Assembly: GCA_003523255.1 (NCBI GenBank)
Contig: DPGH01000006.1
Span: 195,996 to 210,770, forward strand
Source: Clostridiales bacterium
Lineage (GTDB): Bacteria; Bacillota; Clostridia; Christensenellales; Borkfalkiaceae
Direction of reading: 5' to 3'
DNA: 14,775 bases
The notes under the pieces are model-generated. The model saw only the letters and a list, made by a program, of their open reading frames with translations. It was not told the DNA's origin and did not search any database. A program made the translations under genes and the position numbers. Positions 1 to 8,060 of this stretch are shown piece by piece. Within the stretch, counting starts at the first letter, position 1; each line of letters begins with the position of its first letter.

Positions 1-1812
1 CTCGACTGGCCCGAAAAAACCAAACTTATGCAGAAAAACTGGATAGGTAAATCTACCGGCGGTGAAATCGAGTTTACATGCGAAAGCGGCGATAAATTCA
101 AAGTGTTTACCACCCGTGCCGATACGCTTTTCGGCGTGTCGTACGTCGTACTTGCTCCCGAACACCCGCTCGTTAAAAAACTTACTTCCGAAAGTCAGCG
201 CAAAGCCGTAGAGGACTACGTTTACGAAACGTCTAAAACCAACGAAATAGACAGACTTTCCACCTCTCGCGAAAAAACGGGCGTTTATATCGGACACAAT
301 GCTATTAACCCTATAAACGGCAAGTCCGTACCGATTTACGCCGCTGATTACGTTTTATATTCTTACGGCACGGGCGCAGTAATGGGCGTTCCCTCCCACG
401 ACGAAAGAGATTTTGCTTTTGCAAAAAAATACGGTTTGCCTATTACTCGCGTAGTTAAGGGTGTAAATACCGACGACACCCTCCCGTTCCACGAGGACGG
501 AATTTTGGTAAACAGTCCGGGATTTGACGGAATGACGAGCGAAGAAGCACGCAAAGCGATTTTAAGCAAACTCGCGAAAGAAGGAAAAGGCTCGCACAAA
601 ACCAACTACCGTTTGAGAGACTGGCTCGTTTCTCGTCAACGCTACTGGGGCGCCCCCATTCCCGTTATACACTGTGAAAAATGCGGCGTCGTTCCCGTTC
701 CGTACGAGAATTTACCGGTTAAACTCCCGCATAACGTAGAATTTACTCCGGACGGAGAGTCTCCGCTTAAAAAATGCGACGAATTCATGAACGTCAGATG
801 CCCCGTTTGCGGCGGCGAAGCGAAAAGAGACCCCGACACGCTCGATACGTTCGTTTGTTCGAGTTGGTATTATCTGCGTTATCCGGACGCAAAAGATTCT
901 AAACGTGCTTTCGATCCGGAAATTATAAACAAAATGCTCCCCGTGGATAAATACGTGGGCGGTGCGGAGCATGCGTGCATGCACCTTTTATATTCGCGTT
1001 TTATCACGAAAGCTTTACGCGATATGGGCTACCTTAAATTCGACGAGCCGTTTAAATCTCTCGTACATCAAGGCGTCATTTTAGGTCCCGACGGTTTACG
1101 CATGAGTAAATCCAAAGGCAATATAATCGCCCCCGACCCGTACGTTGAAAAATACGGATCTGACGTTTTAAGACTTTACCTTATGTTCGGATTTTCGTAT
1201 ACGGAAGGCGGACCCTGGAACGACGACGGTATTAAAGCAATCGTAAAATTTTTCGACAGAGTGGAAAAACTTATACCTAAAGCCGCCGCGGTCTCAAATA
1301 AAACCAACCGCGAAATCGGAGAAAACGAAAAAGAATTGCTTTACGCAACGAATTACGCAATAAAATGCGTAGACCGCGACATGGAAAACTTCTCTTTCAA
1401 CACTGCGGTCGCAAGACTTATGGAACTGCTGAACGCATTATATAAATACGACGCGATAGAAAGTAAAAACACCGCGGTATTCAGCGAATGCTTTAAAAAA
1501 TTTATACTTCTGCTCGCACCGTGTGCACCGCATTTTTCAGAGGAAACTTGGGAAATGCTCGGCAACAAGAGCTCCGTATTTACCGCAAGTTATCCCGTTT
1601 GCGACGAAAGCGCGCTCGTTAAAGACAAGGTAGAAGTCGCCGTACAAATCAACAGTAAAATTCGCGTGAAAATATTTATTCCGAGCGAAGCTACGGAAGA
1701 TGAGATAAAAAATCTTATTTTCTCCGACGAAAAACTTGCTGCGGAACTTGCCGGTAAAACAGTAAAAAAACTTATCGTAATTCCTAAAAGGATCGTAAAC
1801 GTTATAGTATGA
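1..1812 (+). CDS. leuS: Leucyl-tRNA synthetase, 3' part (5' end outside window)
   Basis: Cytoplasmic enzyme that charges tRNA-Leu with leucine and hydrolyses mischarged products. The frame is open from base 1 (LDWPEKTKLMQ...), so the ATG at 28 is internal. About 603 codons are present against roughly 800 for bacterial LeuRS, so the N-terminal ~200 residues with the HIGH motif are missing off-window. Visible in order: the editing-domain threonine-rich motif TTRADTLFG (near nt 109), the editing-site segment GAVMGVPSHDERDFAFA (from about nt 373), RQRYWGAPIPVIHCEKCG with Cys pairs of the zinc/insertion region, DTFVCSSWYYLRY, VGGAEHACMHLLYSRF, the class I signature MSKSKGN (nt 1102-1122), the anticodon-binding helices (ETWEMLG) and a C-terminal domain ending VNVIV. 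The TGA stop overlaps the ATG of the next gene (ATGA). Nothing looks broken. Confidence 0.97.
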   Translation, partial: LDWPEKTKLMQKNWIGKSTGGEIEFTCESGDKFKVFTTRADTLFGVSYVVLAPEHPLVKKLTSESQRKAVEDYVYETSKTNEIDRLSTSREKTGVYIGHNAINPINGKSVPIYAADYVLYSYGTGAVMGVPSHDERDFAFAKKYGLPITRVVKGVNTDDTLPFHEDGILVNSPGFDGMTSEEARKAILSKLAKEGKGSHKTNYRLRDWLVSRQRYWGAPIPVIHCEKCGVVPVPYENLPVKLPHNVEFTPDGESPLKKCDEFMNVRCPVCGGEAKRDPDTLDTFVCSSWYYLRYPDAKDSKRAFDPEIINKMLPVDKYVGGAEHACMHLLYSRFITKALRDMGYLKFDEPFKSLVHQGVILGPDGLRMSKSKGNIIAPDPYVEKYGSDVLRLYLMFGFSYTEGGPWNDDGIKAIVKFFDRVEKLIPKAAAVSNKTNREIGENEKELLYATNYAIKCVDRDMENFSFNTAVARLMELLNALYKYDAIESKNTAVFSECFKKFILLLAPCAPHFSEETWEMLGNKSSVFTASYPVCDESALVKDKVEVAVQINSKIRVKIFIPSEATEDEIKNLIFSDEKLAAELAGKTVKKLIVIPKRIVNVIV

Positions 1813-4247
1813 ATTCCTTAAACCAACCCGCCAACGCAATCGAGAGATTTAACCCTTCTCCCGATTGCGGACTTACCGCCGAACAAGTCAATAAACGCAT
1901 TACACAAAAACTGACTAATTCGGTAGAAAAAAAATATTCAAAATCGTATTTGAATATCATATACAATAACGTTTGTACCTTTTTCAATCTGCTTGGTTTA
2001 ATCGTTCTCGTTGCCCTGCTTGTTTTCGGAAAAGACGACGTAAAACTCAGTAACTTTTTTTTCGTCATAATTTTTATGGCGAATATTCTAATAGGCATAG
2101 TGCAGGAAATCCGCGCAAAGCATTGTATCGACAAACTTTCGCTCATTACCGGAAAAAGCACGAAGGTCCTTCGAGACGGTGAAATCGTTGAAATCGCACC
2201 GAAAGACGTTGTGTTAGACGACGTTATCGTTTTAGGACTCGGCAATCAAATTCCGGCGGACTGCGTTTTAATCGATGGCGAAGCCGAAGTAAACGAATCG
2301 CTTTTAACCGGCGAATCCGATGCTGTCAAAAAACGCGTTGGCGACAGACTTTTAGCGGGTAGTTTTATTACTTCGGGCACATGTAAAGCGCAAGCAGAAA
2401 AAATAGGAAAAGAGAATTACGTCGAAACTCTTTCGGAAAAAGCGAAAAAATACAAAAAACCGCATTCCGAAATAATGGATTCGATGAAACTTTTTATTAA
2501 AGCGATAGGCGTGGCAATTGTCCCTATAGCGACTTTGTTTATGATTAAGTCTACCCTGCTTACAAATCCTTCCGTCAGCATATCGAAAGCGGTTTTAAGC
2601 GCGTCTACCGTAGTAATCGGCATGATTCCCTCGGGGATGTTTTTGTTAACGAGCCTTGCGCTTGCCGTAGGCATAATAAAACTCGCGCGGCATAAAACTC
2701 TTGTACAGGATCTTTATTCGCTTGAAATGCTCGCACGCGTAGATACTATTTGCTTCGATAAAACCGGTACGATTACCGACGGCAAGATGACAGTAGAAAG
2801 CGTTAAACTATACGGCAACGAAAAAATCGAAAACGTTCAATCTGTTATAGGCTCGATGATGTCTGTTTTAAAAGACAACAATCAGACTGCGATTGCTCTT
2901 AACAATTATTTCGGAACAAATAACGACCTTTCGGCGGAAACGGTTCTCCCTTTCAATTCTTCGAGAAAACTTTCAGCCGTTTCGTTTAAAGACAATAAAA
3001 CGTTCTCCTTCGGCGCACCGGAGTTCGTGCTTTCAAAAGACGAATTCGAAAATATAAAAGAGGATATAAACGCATACGCAAAAAAAGGCTACCGCGTTCT
3101 TATTCTTGCCGAAAGCGGAGATAAAATAAAAAACGACACGTTACCGACAAACTTTAAACCGATTGCCGCGATACTTATCGTTGACCACATAAGAGAAGAC
3201 GCGATTTCCACCGTCGCCTGGTTTAAAGAAAACGGAGTGGCTATAAAAGTTATATCCGGCGACAATCCCGTTACCGTGGCAGAAGTTTCAAGTAGGGTCG
3301 GTATAGAACACGCCGACAAGTATATAAGTTTAGAAGGTCTTTCCGACGAAGAAGTAGAAAAATGCGCTAACGAATACACCGTTTTCGGAAGAGTTACCCC
3401 CGAACAAAAGGCAATACTTATAAAAGCCATAAAAACAGCCGGGCACGTAACGGCGATGACCGGCGACGGTGTAAACGATATCCTCGCACTGAAAGAAGCG
3501 GATTGCGCTATATCCGTTGCATCGGGCAGCGACGCCGCACGAAACATCTCTCACCTCGTTTTAATGGACAATAACTTCAACTCGATGCCGAAAGTCGTTT
3601 ATGAGGGACGGCGAGTTATAAACAACGTTCAAAGTTCAGCTTCGCTGTATCTGATGAAAACTTTTTTTACGATGATATTCGCGATTATCGCGCTTTGTTG
3701 TATGCCCTCTTACCCGTTCCAGCTTAATCAAATGATTTTGCTCGAAACGTTTGTAATAGGCGTTCCCTCATTCTTTCTATCCTTCCAGGCAAACGATAAA
3801 AAAGTTGAGGGACATTTTATCAGTTACGTTATAGGCAAATCGCTACCGAGTGCGCTTTTAATGGTTTTAAGCGTTTCTATCGTTGAAATTTTTCAGGCTT
3901 CGCTCAATTATTTCGAACCGGAAGTATATACGACCATGTCAGTATTCGTTTTAACGTTTTCGGGCGTAATAAATCTTTTTATGATTTGTAAACCACTTAA
4001 CTTATATCGCACGATTTTGTTTTCGATAAACTTTTCAGTGGTATTCGCAGTATTCGTTATTACGATATTCAACGGCTTTCCTATACTTGAATACGTTAAA
4101 ATGACGCCGTTTTCGGTTTACTGGCACCACCTGCTAATAGTTGTTTCGATAATATTGCTTGACGTACCGCTGGCTTATCTCTTCCAAATAATTTTCAAAA
4201 ACGTTAATCTCGATAAACTCGTAAACAAAAACAAAAAAACGGCGTAG
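1809..4247 (+). CDS. P-type (E1-E2) cation-transporting ATPase, substrate unknown
   Basis: Integral membrane ion pump of 812 residues. Seen: actuator-domain TGES at 167-170, phosphorylation motif DKTGTIT with Asp317, a P-domain hinge TGDGVND at 551-557, SGDNPVT at 483-489, and about ten hydrophobic segments (around 61-75, 82-99, 226-248, 261-290, 613-635, 640-660, 673-695, 706-728, 735-757, 770-795). That topology fits P2/P3-like pumps. The helix M4 motif before the phosphorylation site is IPSGM (273-277), not PEGL (Ca2+/Na+ pumps), PEAL, or the CPC/SPC of heavy-metal pumps. The usual nucleotide-domain KGA(P)E reads FGAPE. There is no N-terminal metal-binding CxxC domain. These points place it among functionally uncharacterised P-type ATPases common in Firmicutes; the transported ion cannot be named. 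ATG is reached by a 4-base overlap with leuS, suggesting translational coupling; the nearest purine-rich stretch is AAAAGGA about 16 bases upstream. Confidence 0.93.
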   Translation: MNSLNQPANAIERFNPSPDCGLTAEQVNKRITQKLTNSVEKKYSKSYLNIIYNNVCTFFNLLGLIVLVALLVFGKDDVKLSNFFFVIIFMANILIGIVQEIRAKHCIDKLSLITGKSTKVLRDGEIVEIAPKDVVLDDVIVLGLGNQIPADCVLIDGEAEVNESLLTGESDAVKKRVGDRLLAGSFITSGTCKAQAEKIGKENYVETLSEKAKKYKKPHSEIMDSMKLFIKAIGVAIVPIATLFMIKSTLLTNPSVSISKAVLSASTVVIGMIPSGMFLLTSLALAVGIIKLARHKTLVQDLYSLEMLARVDTICFDKTGTITDGKMTVESVKLYGNEKIENVQSVIGSMMSVLKDNNQTAIALNNYFGTNNDLSAETVLPFNSSRKLSAVSFKDNKTFSFGAPEFVLSKDEFENIKEDINAYAKKGYRVLILAESGDKIKNDTLPTNFKPIAAILIVDHIREDAISTVAWFKENGVAIKVISGDNPVTVAEVSSRVGIEHADKYISLEGLSDEEVEKCANEYTVFGRVTPEQKAILIKAIKTAGHVTAMTGDGVNDILALKEADCAISVASGSDAARNISHLVLMDNNFNSMPKVVYEGRRVINNVQSSASLYLMKTFFTMIFAIIALCCMPSYPFQLNQMILLETFVIGVPSFFLSFQANDKKVEGHFISYVIGKSLPSALLMVLSVSIVEIFQASLNYFEPEVYTTMSVFVLTFSGVINLFMICKPLNLYRTILFSINFSVVFAVFVITIFNGFPILEYVKMTPFSVYWHHLLIVVSIILLDVPLAYLFQIIFKNVNLDKLVNKNKKTA

Positions 4248-4370
4248 AACATTTTTTTATAGAATTGCCGTGAACTTCCACGCCATACAAACAAAACAAA
4301 CCACATGCCTACAACCGACTCAAAAATGCACGGTTAGATGAAAACTTTATCAATGCCATTTATCATAGCA

Positions 4371-4405
4371 AAAAAGCACAAGACCTACTAAATCTTGTGC
4401 TTTTT
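4371..4405. terminator. Bidirectional intrinsic terminator between convergent genes
   Basis: Perfect 13-bp inverted repeat: aaaaagcacaaga (4371-4383) and tcttgtgcttttt (4393-4405) with a 9-base loop. T-rich tracts follow on both strands (tttttgtgtttt on plus; ttttttgc on minus). It would end the leuS/P-type ATPase transcript and also stop transcription arriving from the trmB side. The stretch 4248-4370 before it shows no ORF or other signal I can support. Confidence 0.88.
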
Positions 4406-4426
4406 GTGTTTTGTAGCTTTTTCGTA

Positions 4427-4642
4427 CTACAAAGATGGTGCCGTGTGGCATAATTTGTACGAACCTATGTTAGAAGAAATAGCGGTTTTATCCGCCGTTT
4501 CTATCTCTTTTTCTGTTTTTGTGACGTGTTCTTTTGTTAATTTCAAGTGTTCGGGGCTATCTGTAAAGTTGTAGGTTATCACTATCTCATCGTCATAAAG
4601 TATTACTTCCCGTATAAACGCATTTACAAGTAGTTTTCGCAC
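4427..4642 (-). pseudogene. Remnant: C-terminal tail of a serine recombinase
   Basis: A 71-codon open frame starting at a GTG. Its first ~25 residues (KLLVNAFIREVILYDDEIVITYNF) resemble the extreme C-terminus of large serine recombinases of Firmicutes mobile elements (pattern: F-V-x-x-V-x-L-Y-D-D-x-I-x-I-x-Y-N). The resolvase catalytic domain and the recombinase/zinc-ribbon domains are absent, and an in-frame TAA lies just upstream of the GTG. So only the 3' end survives. The last ~40 residues are polar and I do not recognise them. It sits between the bidirectional terminator and trmB, so a former mobile-element boundary lies here. Family assignment rests on pattern memory only. The 72 bases to trmB (4643-4714) hold nothing I can name. 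Confidence 0.6.
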
Positions 4643-4714
4643 CTTAAATTAATTGATTTTTTATAATCCCTAATGGGGACACGCAAACGGGGTGTTTTTA
4701 AGGTTTTACGGCGA

Positions 4715-5362
4715 TTAACTTATATATGGTAAATCCGTTTTGTAAAAATTTTTTTCGTACTCCGTTTGAACGTTTCTCTTGGCAAAGTTTTTTTCTTGCG
4801 TTACGTTATACACCTTAAATCCTGCGCCGGTCAACTTTTTTAATGAATACTCAAAAAAATTTTTATCGTCAGTTTTTTGCTCAATACTACCGCCCTGATG
4901 CAACAAATAATTATAAACGTTTATAAAATTGTCGTTTGTAAGTCTTCTGCACTCATATGACTTTTGAGGGTGCGGCGGAGAAAAATTAAGGTAAACCGTT
5001 TCTACGCTGTTTTCCTTAAAATATCTCGGTAAATATTGCGCGCCCGTATTAAAAAATTTAACGTTGGTAAGACCTTTTCTCTTTGCGTTTTCAGCCGCCA
5101 TCATAATAATATTGTCCATCATTTCGACAGCGATAAAATTTACGTTGGGATTGCGCGTGGCAAGTTCGGTTATAAAACCGCCTTTTCCGCAACCGACTTC
5201 TATTCTTAACGGCTGTTCCTTAATAAAGACGTCGCAAAAATTTATGTAGTCTTTTTGTCGTGTTACAAGTCTTGCGTCTTTAACCGTATCGTCTATAGGT
5301 ATAATATAGTCGGTAAGAGCGGCAAGCCGAATATCTAAATTCTTTTTTCTTCTTATTCTCAT
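4715..5362 (-). CDS. trmB: tRNA (guanine-N7-)-methyltransferase, variant active-site motif
   Basis: SAM-dependent enzyme that methylates N7 of G46 in the tRNA variable loop; 215 residues, a usual length. Seen: SAM-binding motif RIEVGCGKGGF (about 53-63), FIAVEMMDN (acidic end of strand 2), LNFSPPHPQKSYECRRLT (about 125-142), QKTDDKNFFEYSL and the C-terminal TEYEKNF. In most TrmB proteins the central motif is NFSDPWPKKRHxKRRLT; here Asp-Pro-Trp-Pro-Lys is replaced by Pro-Pro-His-Pro-Gln while the RRLT end is kept. The KTD and TEYE motifs are intact, so the fold assignment is safe, but loss of the usual Asp is notable. The ATG at 5362 has no clear Shine-Dalgarno. It lies 103 bases downstream of the glycosidase gene on the same strand; that gap is AT-rich and shows no clear terminator. 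Confidence 0.9.
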   Translation of the reverse strand: MRIRRKKNLDIRLAALTDYIIPIDDTVKDARLVTRQKDYINFCDVFIKEQPLRIEVGCGKGGFITELATRNPNVNFIAVEMMDNIIMMAAENAKRKGLTNVKFFNTGAQYLPRYFKENSVETVYLNFSPPHPQKSYECRRLTNDNFINVYNYLLHQGGSIEQKTDDKNFFEYSLKKLTGAGFKVYNVTQEKNFAKRNVQTEYEKNFYKTDLPYIS

Positions 5363-5465
5363 TGCGCGATATATATTTATTAAATAAACTTATAATATTT
5401 ACCGAAATTTACTCCGTACTTTTTCTTAAACGGTTACTTAAAAACGGGTTATAAACCACTATGAC

Positions 5466-6667
5466 TTACTCGTTTGCAAGTTCGTCTTTAAAAAAGGAAT
5501 ACACCCCCGAGGTCCAACCCATCATCGTGTGGTGAATATTGCCTTCGTCAAAAGTGTCGTCGTTACCTGCTATTACGTTGTATTTTTCATACGTCGTACC
5601 CGTTTTATCGTATACTTTTTCTAAAAGAGACGTCCATTTTTCGGCAAGTTCCCTTGCTTTTGCATTAAAACCGTAGTTTTTTAACGCAACGTAAGCAATG
5701 TAATGCAAAGGCGCCCAGCCGTTTGGGTACGACCATTGATAAAACCCGTAGTCTTTTTCCGTACAGCACAGTCCGTATTCTTTTACAAGCGCAAGATATG
5801 CGTTTTTAAGTCCGTCCGTACGCTTTACGTCTTCCATCATAACGAAATACGGATGAAAAGTTGCTGCCGACAAACACTTAAACTTTTTGCCGGTCTTAAA
5901 GTTATAGTCGTAATATAGCCCCGTCGCGTCGTCACGCATATATTTTATTATTGCCGCCTTTCGCGCATCCGCTTTTCCTTTCCAGTCGTTAACGTCTTCG
6001 ATACAAAATCTTTCTTTAATCTTGCCGAGTAAATTTTCATAAAACCATAGGTTGCAGTTTAAATCTATCGGACACGCGTTTCTACACTCGACCCCGTCAA
6101 ACCTCGGAGAGCAATCCCAGCCCGATTCACACACGGCAAAATGGTCTTTACCGAGTTCTTTTTTATCCCCCTTATAGTCGTTTAAAAGCATCCTTTTCAT
6201 TGCGTATTGCGCGCCTTCGAGATATTCGCTGTCTAAAACGCCGTTATCGCCGTAACGGTTAAGCCCGATGTCTGTACACCTGTTTTTCATCCACCACTCG
6301 TATTCTTTTTTTAGCGAACCGTAATAATTTAATAGTTCGTCGCTATTGCCGTAAAGGTCGTTTACGGCAAACGCAAAATACGGCGGTTGACTACGCGATA
6401 AATAATACGTCCTCGTGCCGTTTGGTATAAACCCGAACCTTTCAACAAGGTATCTAAAATTTTCACAATTGTTTTCTGCCTGAACCCTTAACCCGTCCCT
6501 TACAAGCCCTACGTTTGTAAAATACGTATCCCAGTAATACATTTCCTGAAAGTAGTCGTTTATCGACGGTATTGTAAAAGGTTTCGGAAGGGCGATAACG
6601 CAACCGCCAACGTAATAAGCAAACAAACCAAAATGCGGTTTATGCTTTTAACGTGATTTTGTGTCAT
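5466..6667 (-). pseudogene. GH37 (trehalase-like) glycosidase, apparently frameshifted near its 5' end
   Basis: The body (5466-6626, 386 codons) is an (alpha/alpha)6-barrel glycoside hydrolase like GH37 trehalase. Seen, numbered from the TTG at 6626: FQEMYYWDTYF (26-36, first trehalase signature), IPNGTRTYYLSRSQPP (67-82), ESGWD with the likely catalytic acid Asp171, QWSYPNGWAP (297-306, second signature) and EGNIHHTMMGWTSGV with Glu361 near the expected base. The usual PGGRF before the first signature reads PSINDYF, so the substrate may not be trehalose. No good start exists in this frame: only a TTG without RBS. A textbook start lies upstream in another frame: AGGAG (6676-6680), 8 bases, ATG (6667), reading MTQNHVKSINRI. 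One extra T in the run at 6630-6633 would join both frames into a ~400-residue protein (...NRIFGLFAYYVGG...). No signal peptide, so probably cytoplasmic. It could be a sequencing or assembly error rather than a true mutation. Divergent from an AraC-type gene, its probable regulator. Confidence 0.82.
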
Positions 6668-6675
6668 TTTACACA

Positions 6676-6680
6676 CTCCT
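6676..6680 (-). promoter_or_regulatory. Shine-Dalgarno AGGAG that identifies the glycosidase start
   Basis: On the minus strand AGGAG is followed by 8 bases and ATG at 6667-6665. This marks the real translation start, which is one base out of phase with the long open frame. The TTG at the head of that frame has no comparable site. Confidence 0.75.
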
Positions 6681-6700
6681 TAAAAATATTTTTTGCAAAA

Positions 6701-6715
6701 GGGTAAAATTTACCC
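6701..6715. promoter_or_regulatory. Perfect palindrome GGGTAAA-A-TTTACCC, candidate operator
   Basis: A 7-bp inverted repeat around a single central base. It lies just downstream of the predicted glycosidase -10 box, where a bound protein could block initiation. A matching half site TTTACCC (6861-6867) sits just upstream of the -35 of the divergent regulator. A second recurring word, TGTAAAAT or its complement, occurs at about 6667-6674, 6728-6735 and 6797-6804. Which of these the AraC-type protein binds cannot be told from sequence; AraC proteins often use direct repeats, so the palindrome may serve another regulator. Confidence 0.5.
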
Positions 6716-6718
6716 TAT

Positions 6719-6747
6719 GCTATATTAAATTTTACAATCGATGACAA
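6719..6747 (-). promoter_or_regulatory. Predicted promoter of the glycosidase gene
   Basis: Minus strand TTGTCA (6747-6742), 17-base spacer, TATAGC (6724-6719). The start of transcription would fall inside or next to the GGGTAAA palindrome. An alternative pair, TTGTAA and TAAAAT with 17 bases between, lies about 10 bases upstream. Confidence 0.45.
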
Positions 6748-6873
6748 AAAGTTACAATACGTATTCGTTACTAAAAAATATAATTTGGTAAGATTGTGTA
6801 AAATATCGTGTTATTTTAGTTTTGACGTTTTTTTAAGATTTGGATATAAAAATTACAAAATTTACCCTTTTTA

Positions 6874-6901
6874 TTGACTTTTTTATATTTTGTAGTATAA
6901 T
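6874..6901 (+). promoter_or_regulatory. Predicted promoter of the AraC-family regulator
   Basis: TTGACT (6874-6879), 16-base spacer, perfect TATAAT (6896-6901). The TTTACCC half site ends 6 bases upstream of the -35 box. A small inverted repeat aaaagg...cctttt lies in the leader at about 6910-6928, close to the predicted transcription start. Confidence 0.65.
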
Positions 6902-6941
6902 TCTATTATAAAAGGCATTTAACCTTTTTACAAGGGGCAAT

Positions 6942-7910
6942 ATGACAAAAAACAAAGCGATTTATTTAAATAAAAATAAAGGAATAAGGTGTCCTGTAAA
7001 ACAATCCGGTATGCAAGACGTTATCGTGATAAGTTGCTCGTACGAACACAACGCGCCGTCAAGCGCAACTTCGAGCAATTTAAAATTCGGTTATTATACC
7101 GTCAGGTACGTTATTGAAGGGCGCGGCTACGCTACTATAAACGGCGTTACGCATAAACTTGACCAAGATATGGTTTACATTTCCTTTCCTAATTCTAATT
7201 CGTCAATCGTGCAGGATGAAAACGAACCGTACGCCCTTGCCTGGTTTGTGGTAGACGGGCTTGCGGTTAAAAACATTTTAAGCGAAGTATGTTCCGAGCA
7301 AAAAGACATTATCTTAAAACTTACGCCGGACGAAAAGTTGCGTAAAATTTTTACCACAACGCCTTACAAGTGTAAAAACGACATAGAACACTCCGATTTT
7401 ATCGCGCTTTCTGCCTTTTACGAGATTATGTACAGAATTGCGCGCCAAACAAGAAAAAATGCCAAGTCCGCATCTAAAACAAATTCGCACGTTAAAAACG
7501 CCTCGCAATACGTTCAGGATAATTATGCCGACCCGTTTTTATCCGTTAGCAAAATCGCAACCGAAATCGGAATCGCGCCTAAATATCTTTCCACTATTTT
7601 TAAGGCGACCACGGGGATAGATTTAAATAAGTATATTACTAATAAACGTCTTGCCGAAGCAAACGCATTATTAGAAAAAGGCGTTTTTTCGATAGCGCAA
7701 ATTTCCGAGATGTGCGGCTTTACTTCGCCCTACTACTTTTCCGCGGTGTACAAAAAGTATAACGCAATACCGCCCTCTATGGTCGCCTCTAAATATAAAA
7801 ACGAAATACACTCGGAATTAAACGCAAAAAGCATTTCCCCCACGATAAAAAAATCAACACAGGGACGGGATATGTTACACGGTTATAAACCCACGCATAA
7901 GCCAACCTAA
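6942..7910 (+). CDS. AraC/XylS-family transcriptional regulator
   Basis: A 322-residue DNA-binding protein. The N-terminal ~140 residues look like an AraC-type cupin sensor domain (FGYYTVRYVIEGRGYATINGV, then DMVYISFPNS), expected to bind a sugar or related ligand. The C-terminal domain (about 183-285) has two helix-turn-helix units: SVSKIATEIGIAPKYLSTIFK (201-221) and SIAQISEMCGF...YYFSAVYKKYNAIPPS (250-279), the latter matching the AraC signature. A basic, low-complexity tail of ~40 residues follows. ATG at 6942 is preceded by AAGGGG with a short 4-base spacing. The gene is divergent from the GH37 glycosidase and shares its upstream region, so it probably controls that gene and perhaps itself. 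Inducer and direction (activation or repression) are unknown. Confidence 0.92.
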   Translation: MTKNKAIYLNKNKGIRCPVKQSGMQDVIVISCSYEHNAPSSATSSNLKFGYYTVRYVIEGRGYATINGVTHKLDQDMVYISFPNSNSSIVQDENEPYALAWFVVDGLAVKNILSEVCSEQKDIILKLTPDEKLRKIFTTTPYKCKNDIEHSDFIALSAFYEIMYRIARQTRKNAKSASKTNSHVKNASQYVQDNYADPFLSVSKIATEIGIAPKYLSTIFKATTGIDLNKYITNKRLAEANALLEKGVFSIAQISEMCGFTSPYYFSAVYKKYNAIPPSMVASKYKNEIHSELNAKSISPTIKKSTQGRDMLHGYKPTHKPT

Positions 7911-7951
7911 CCAGCCCCGCTTACACAAACGCAAGCGTAAAGCGGTATTGC

Positions 7952-8019
7952 ATATAAAACCCTTATATATAACCGTTATATATCTCTCGATTGCGACACA
8001 CAGCATAGGGCTTTTATAT
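7952..8019. repeat. Nested AT-rich inverted repeats after the regulator gene
   Basis: Outer arms atataaaaccct (7952-7963) and agggcttttatat (8007-8019) pair with one bulged base. Inside the left part lies a tight palindrome, ATATATAAC (7965-7973), one base, GTTATATAT (7975-7983). It has no T-run and differs from the clear terminator just downstream. It could be a structured 3' end, a degenerate small transposon end, or chance in AT-rich DNA. The 195 bases 7911-8105 hold no gene. Confidence 0.4.
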
Positions 8020-8060
8020 ACAACCCGATATAGATACTTTACAAAAAAATAACCTGCGTA

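Noticed and set aside
712..984. Minus-strand open frames inside leuS, and similar ones inside the P-type ATPase and AraC gene
   Set aside because: They are antisense shadows of well-conserved genes and have no RBS or family motif.
28..1812. ATG at 28 as the start of leuS
   Set aside because: The same frame is open to base 1 and codes for conserved LeuRS residues (LDWPEKTKLMQ), so the gene begins off-window.
6900..6942. Leader hairpin aaaagg/cctttt as a riboswitch or attenuator
   Set aside because: It is only 6 bp long, has no T-run and no recognisable aptamer; it is noted with the promoter only.
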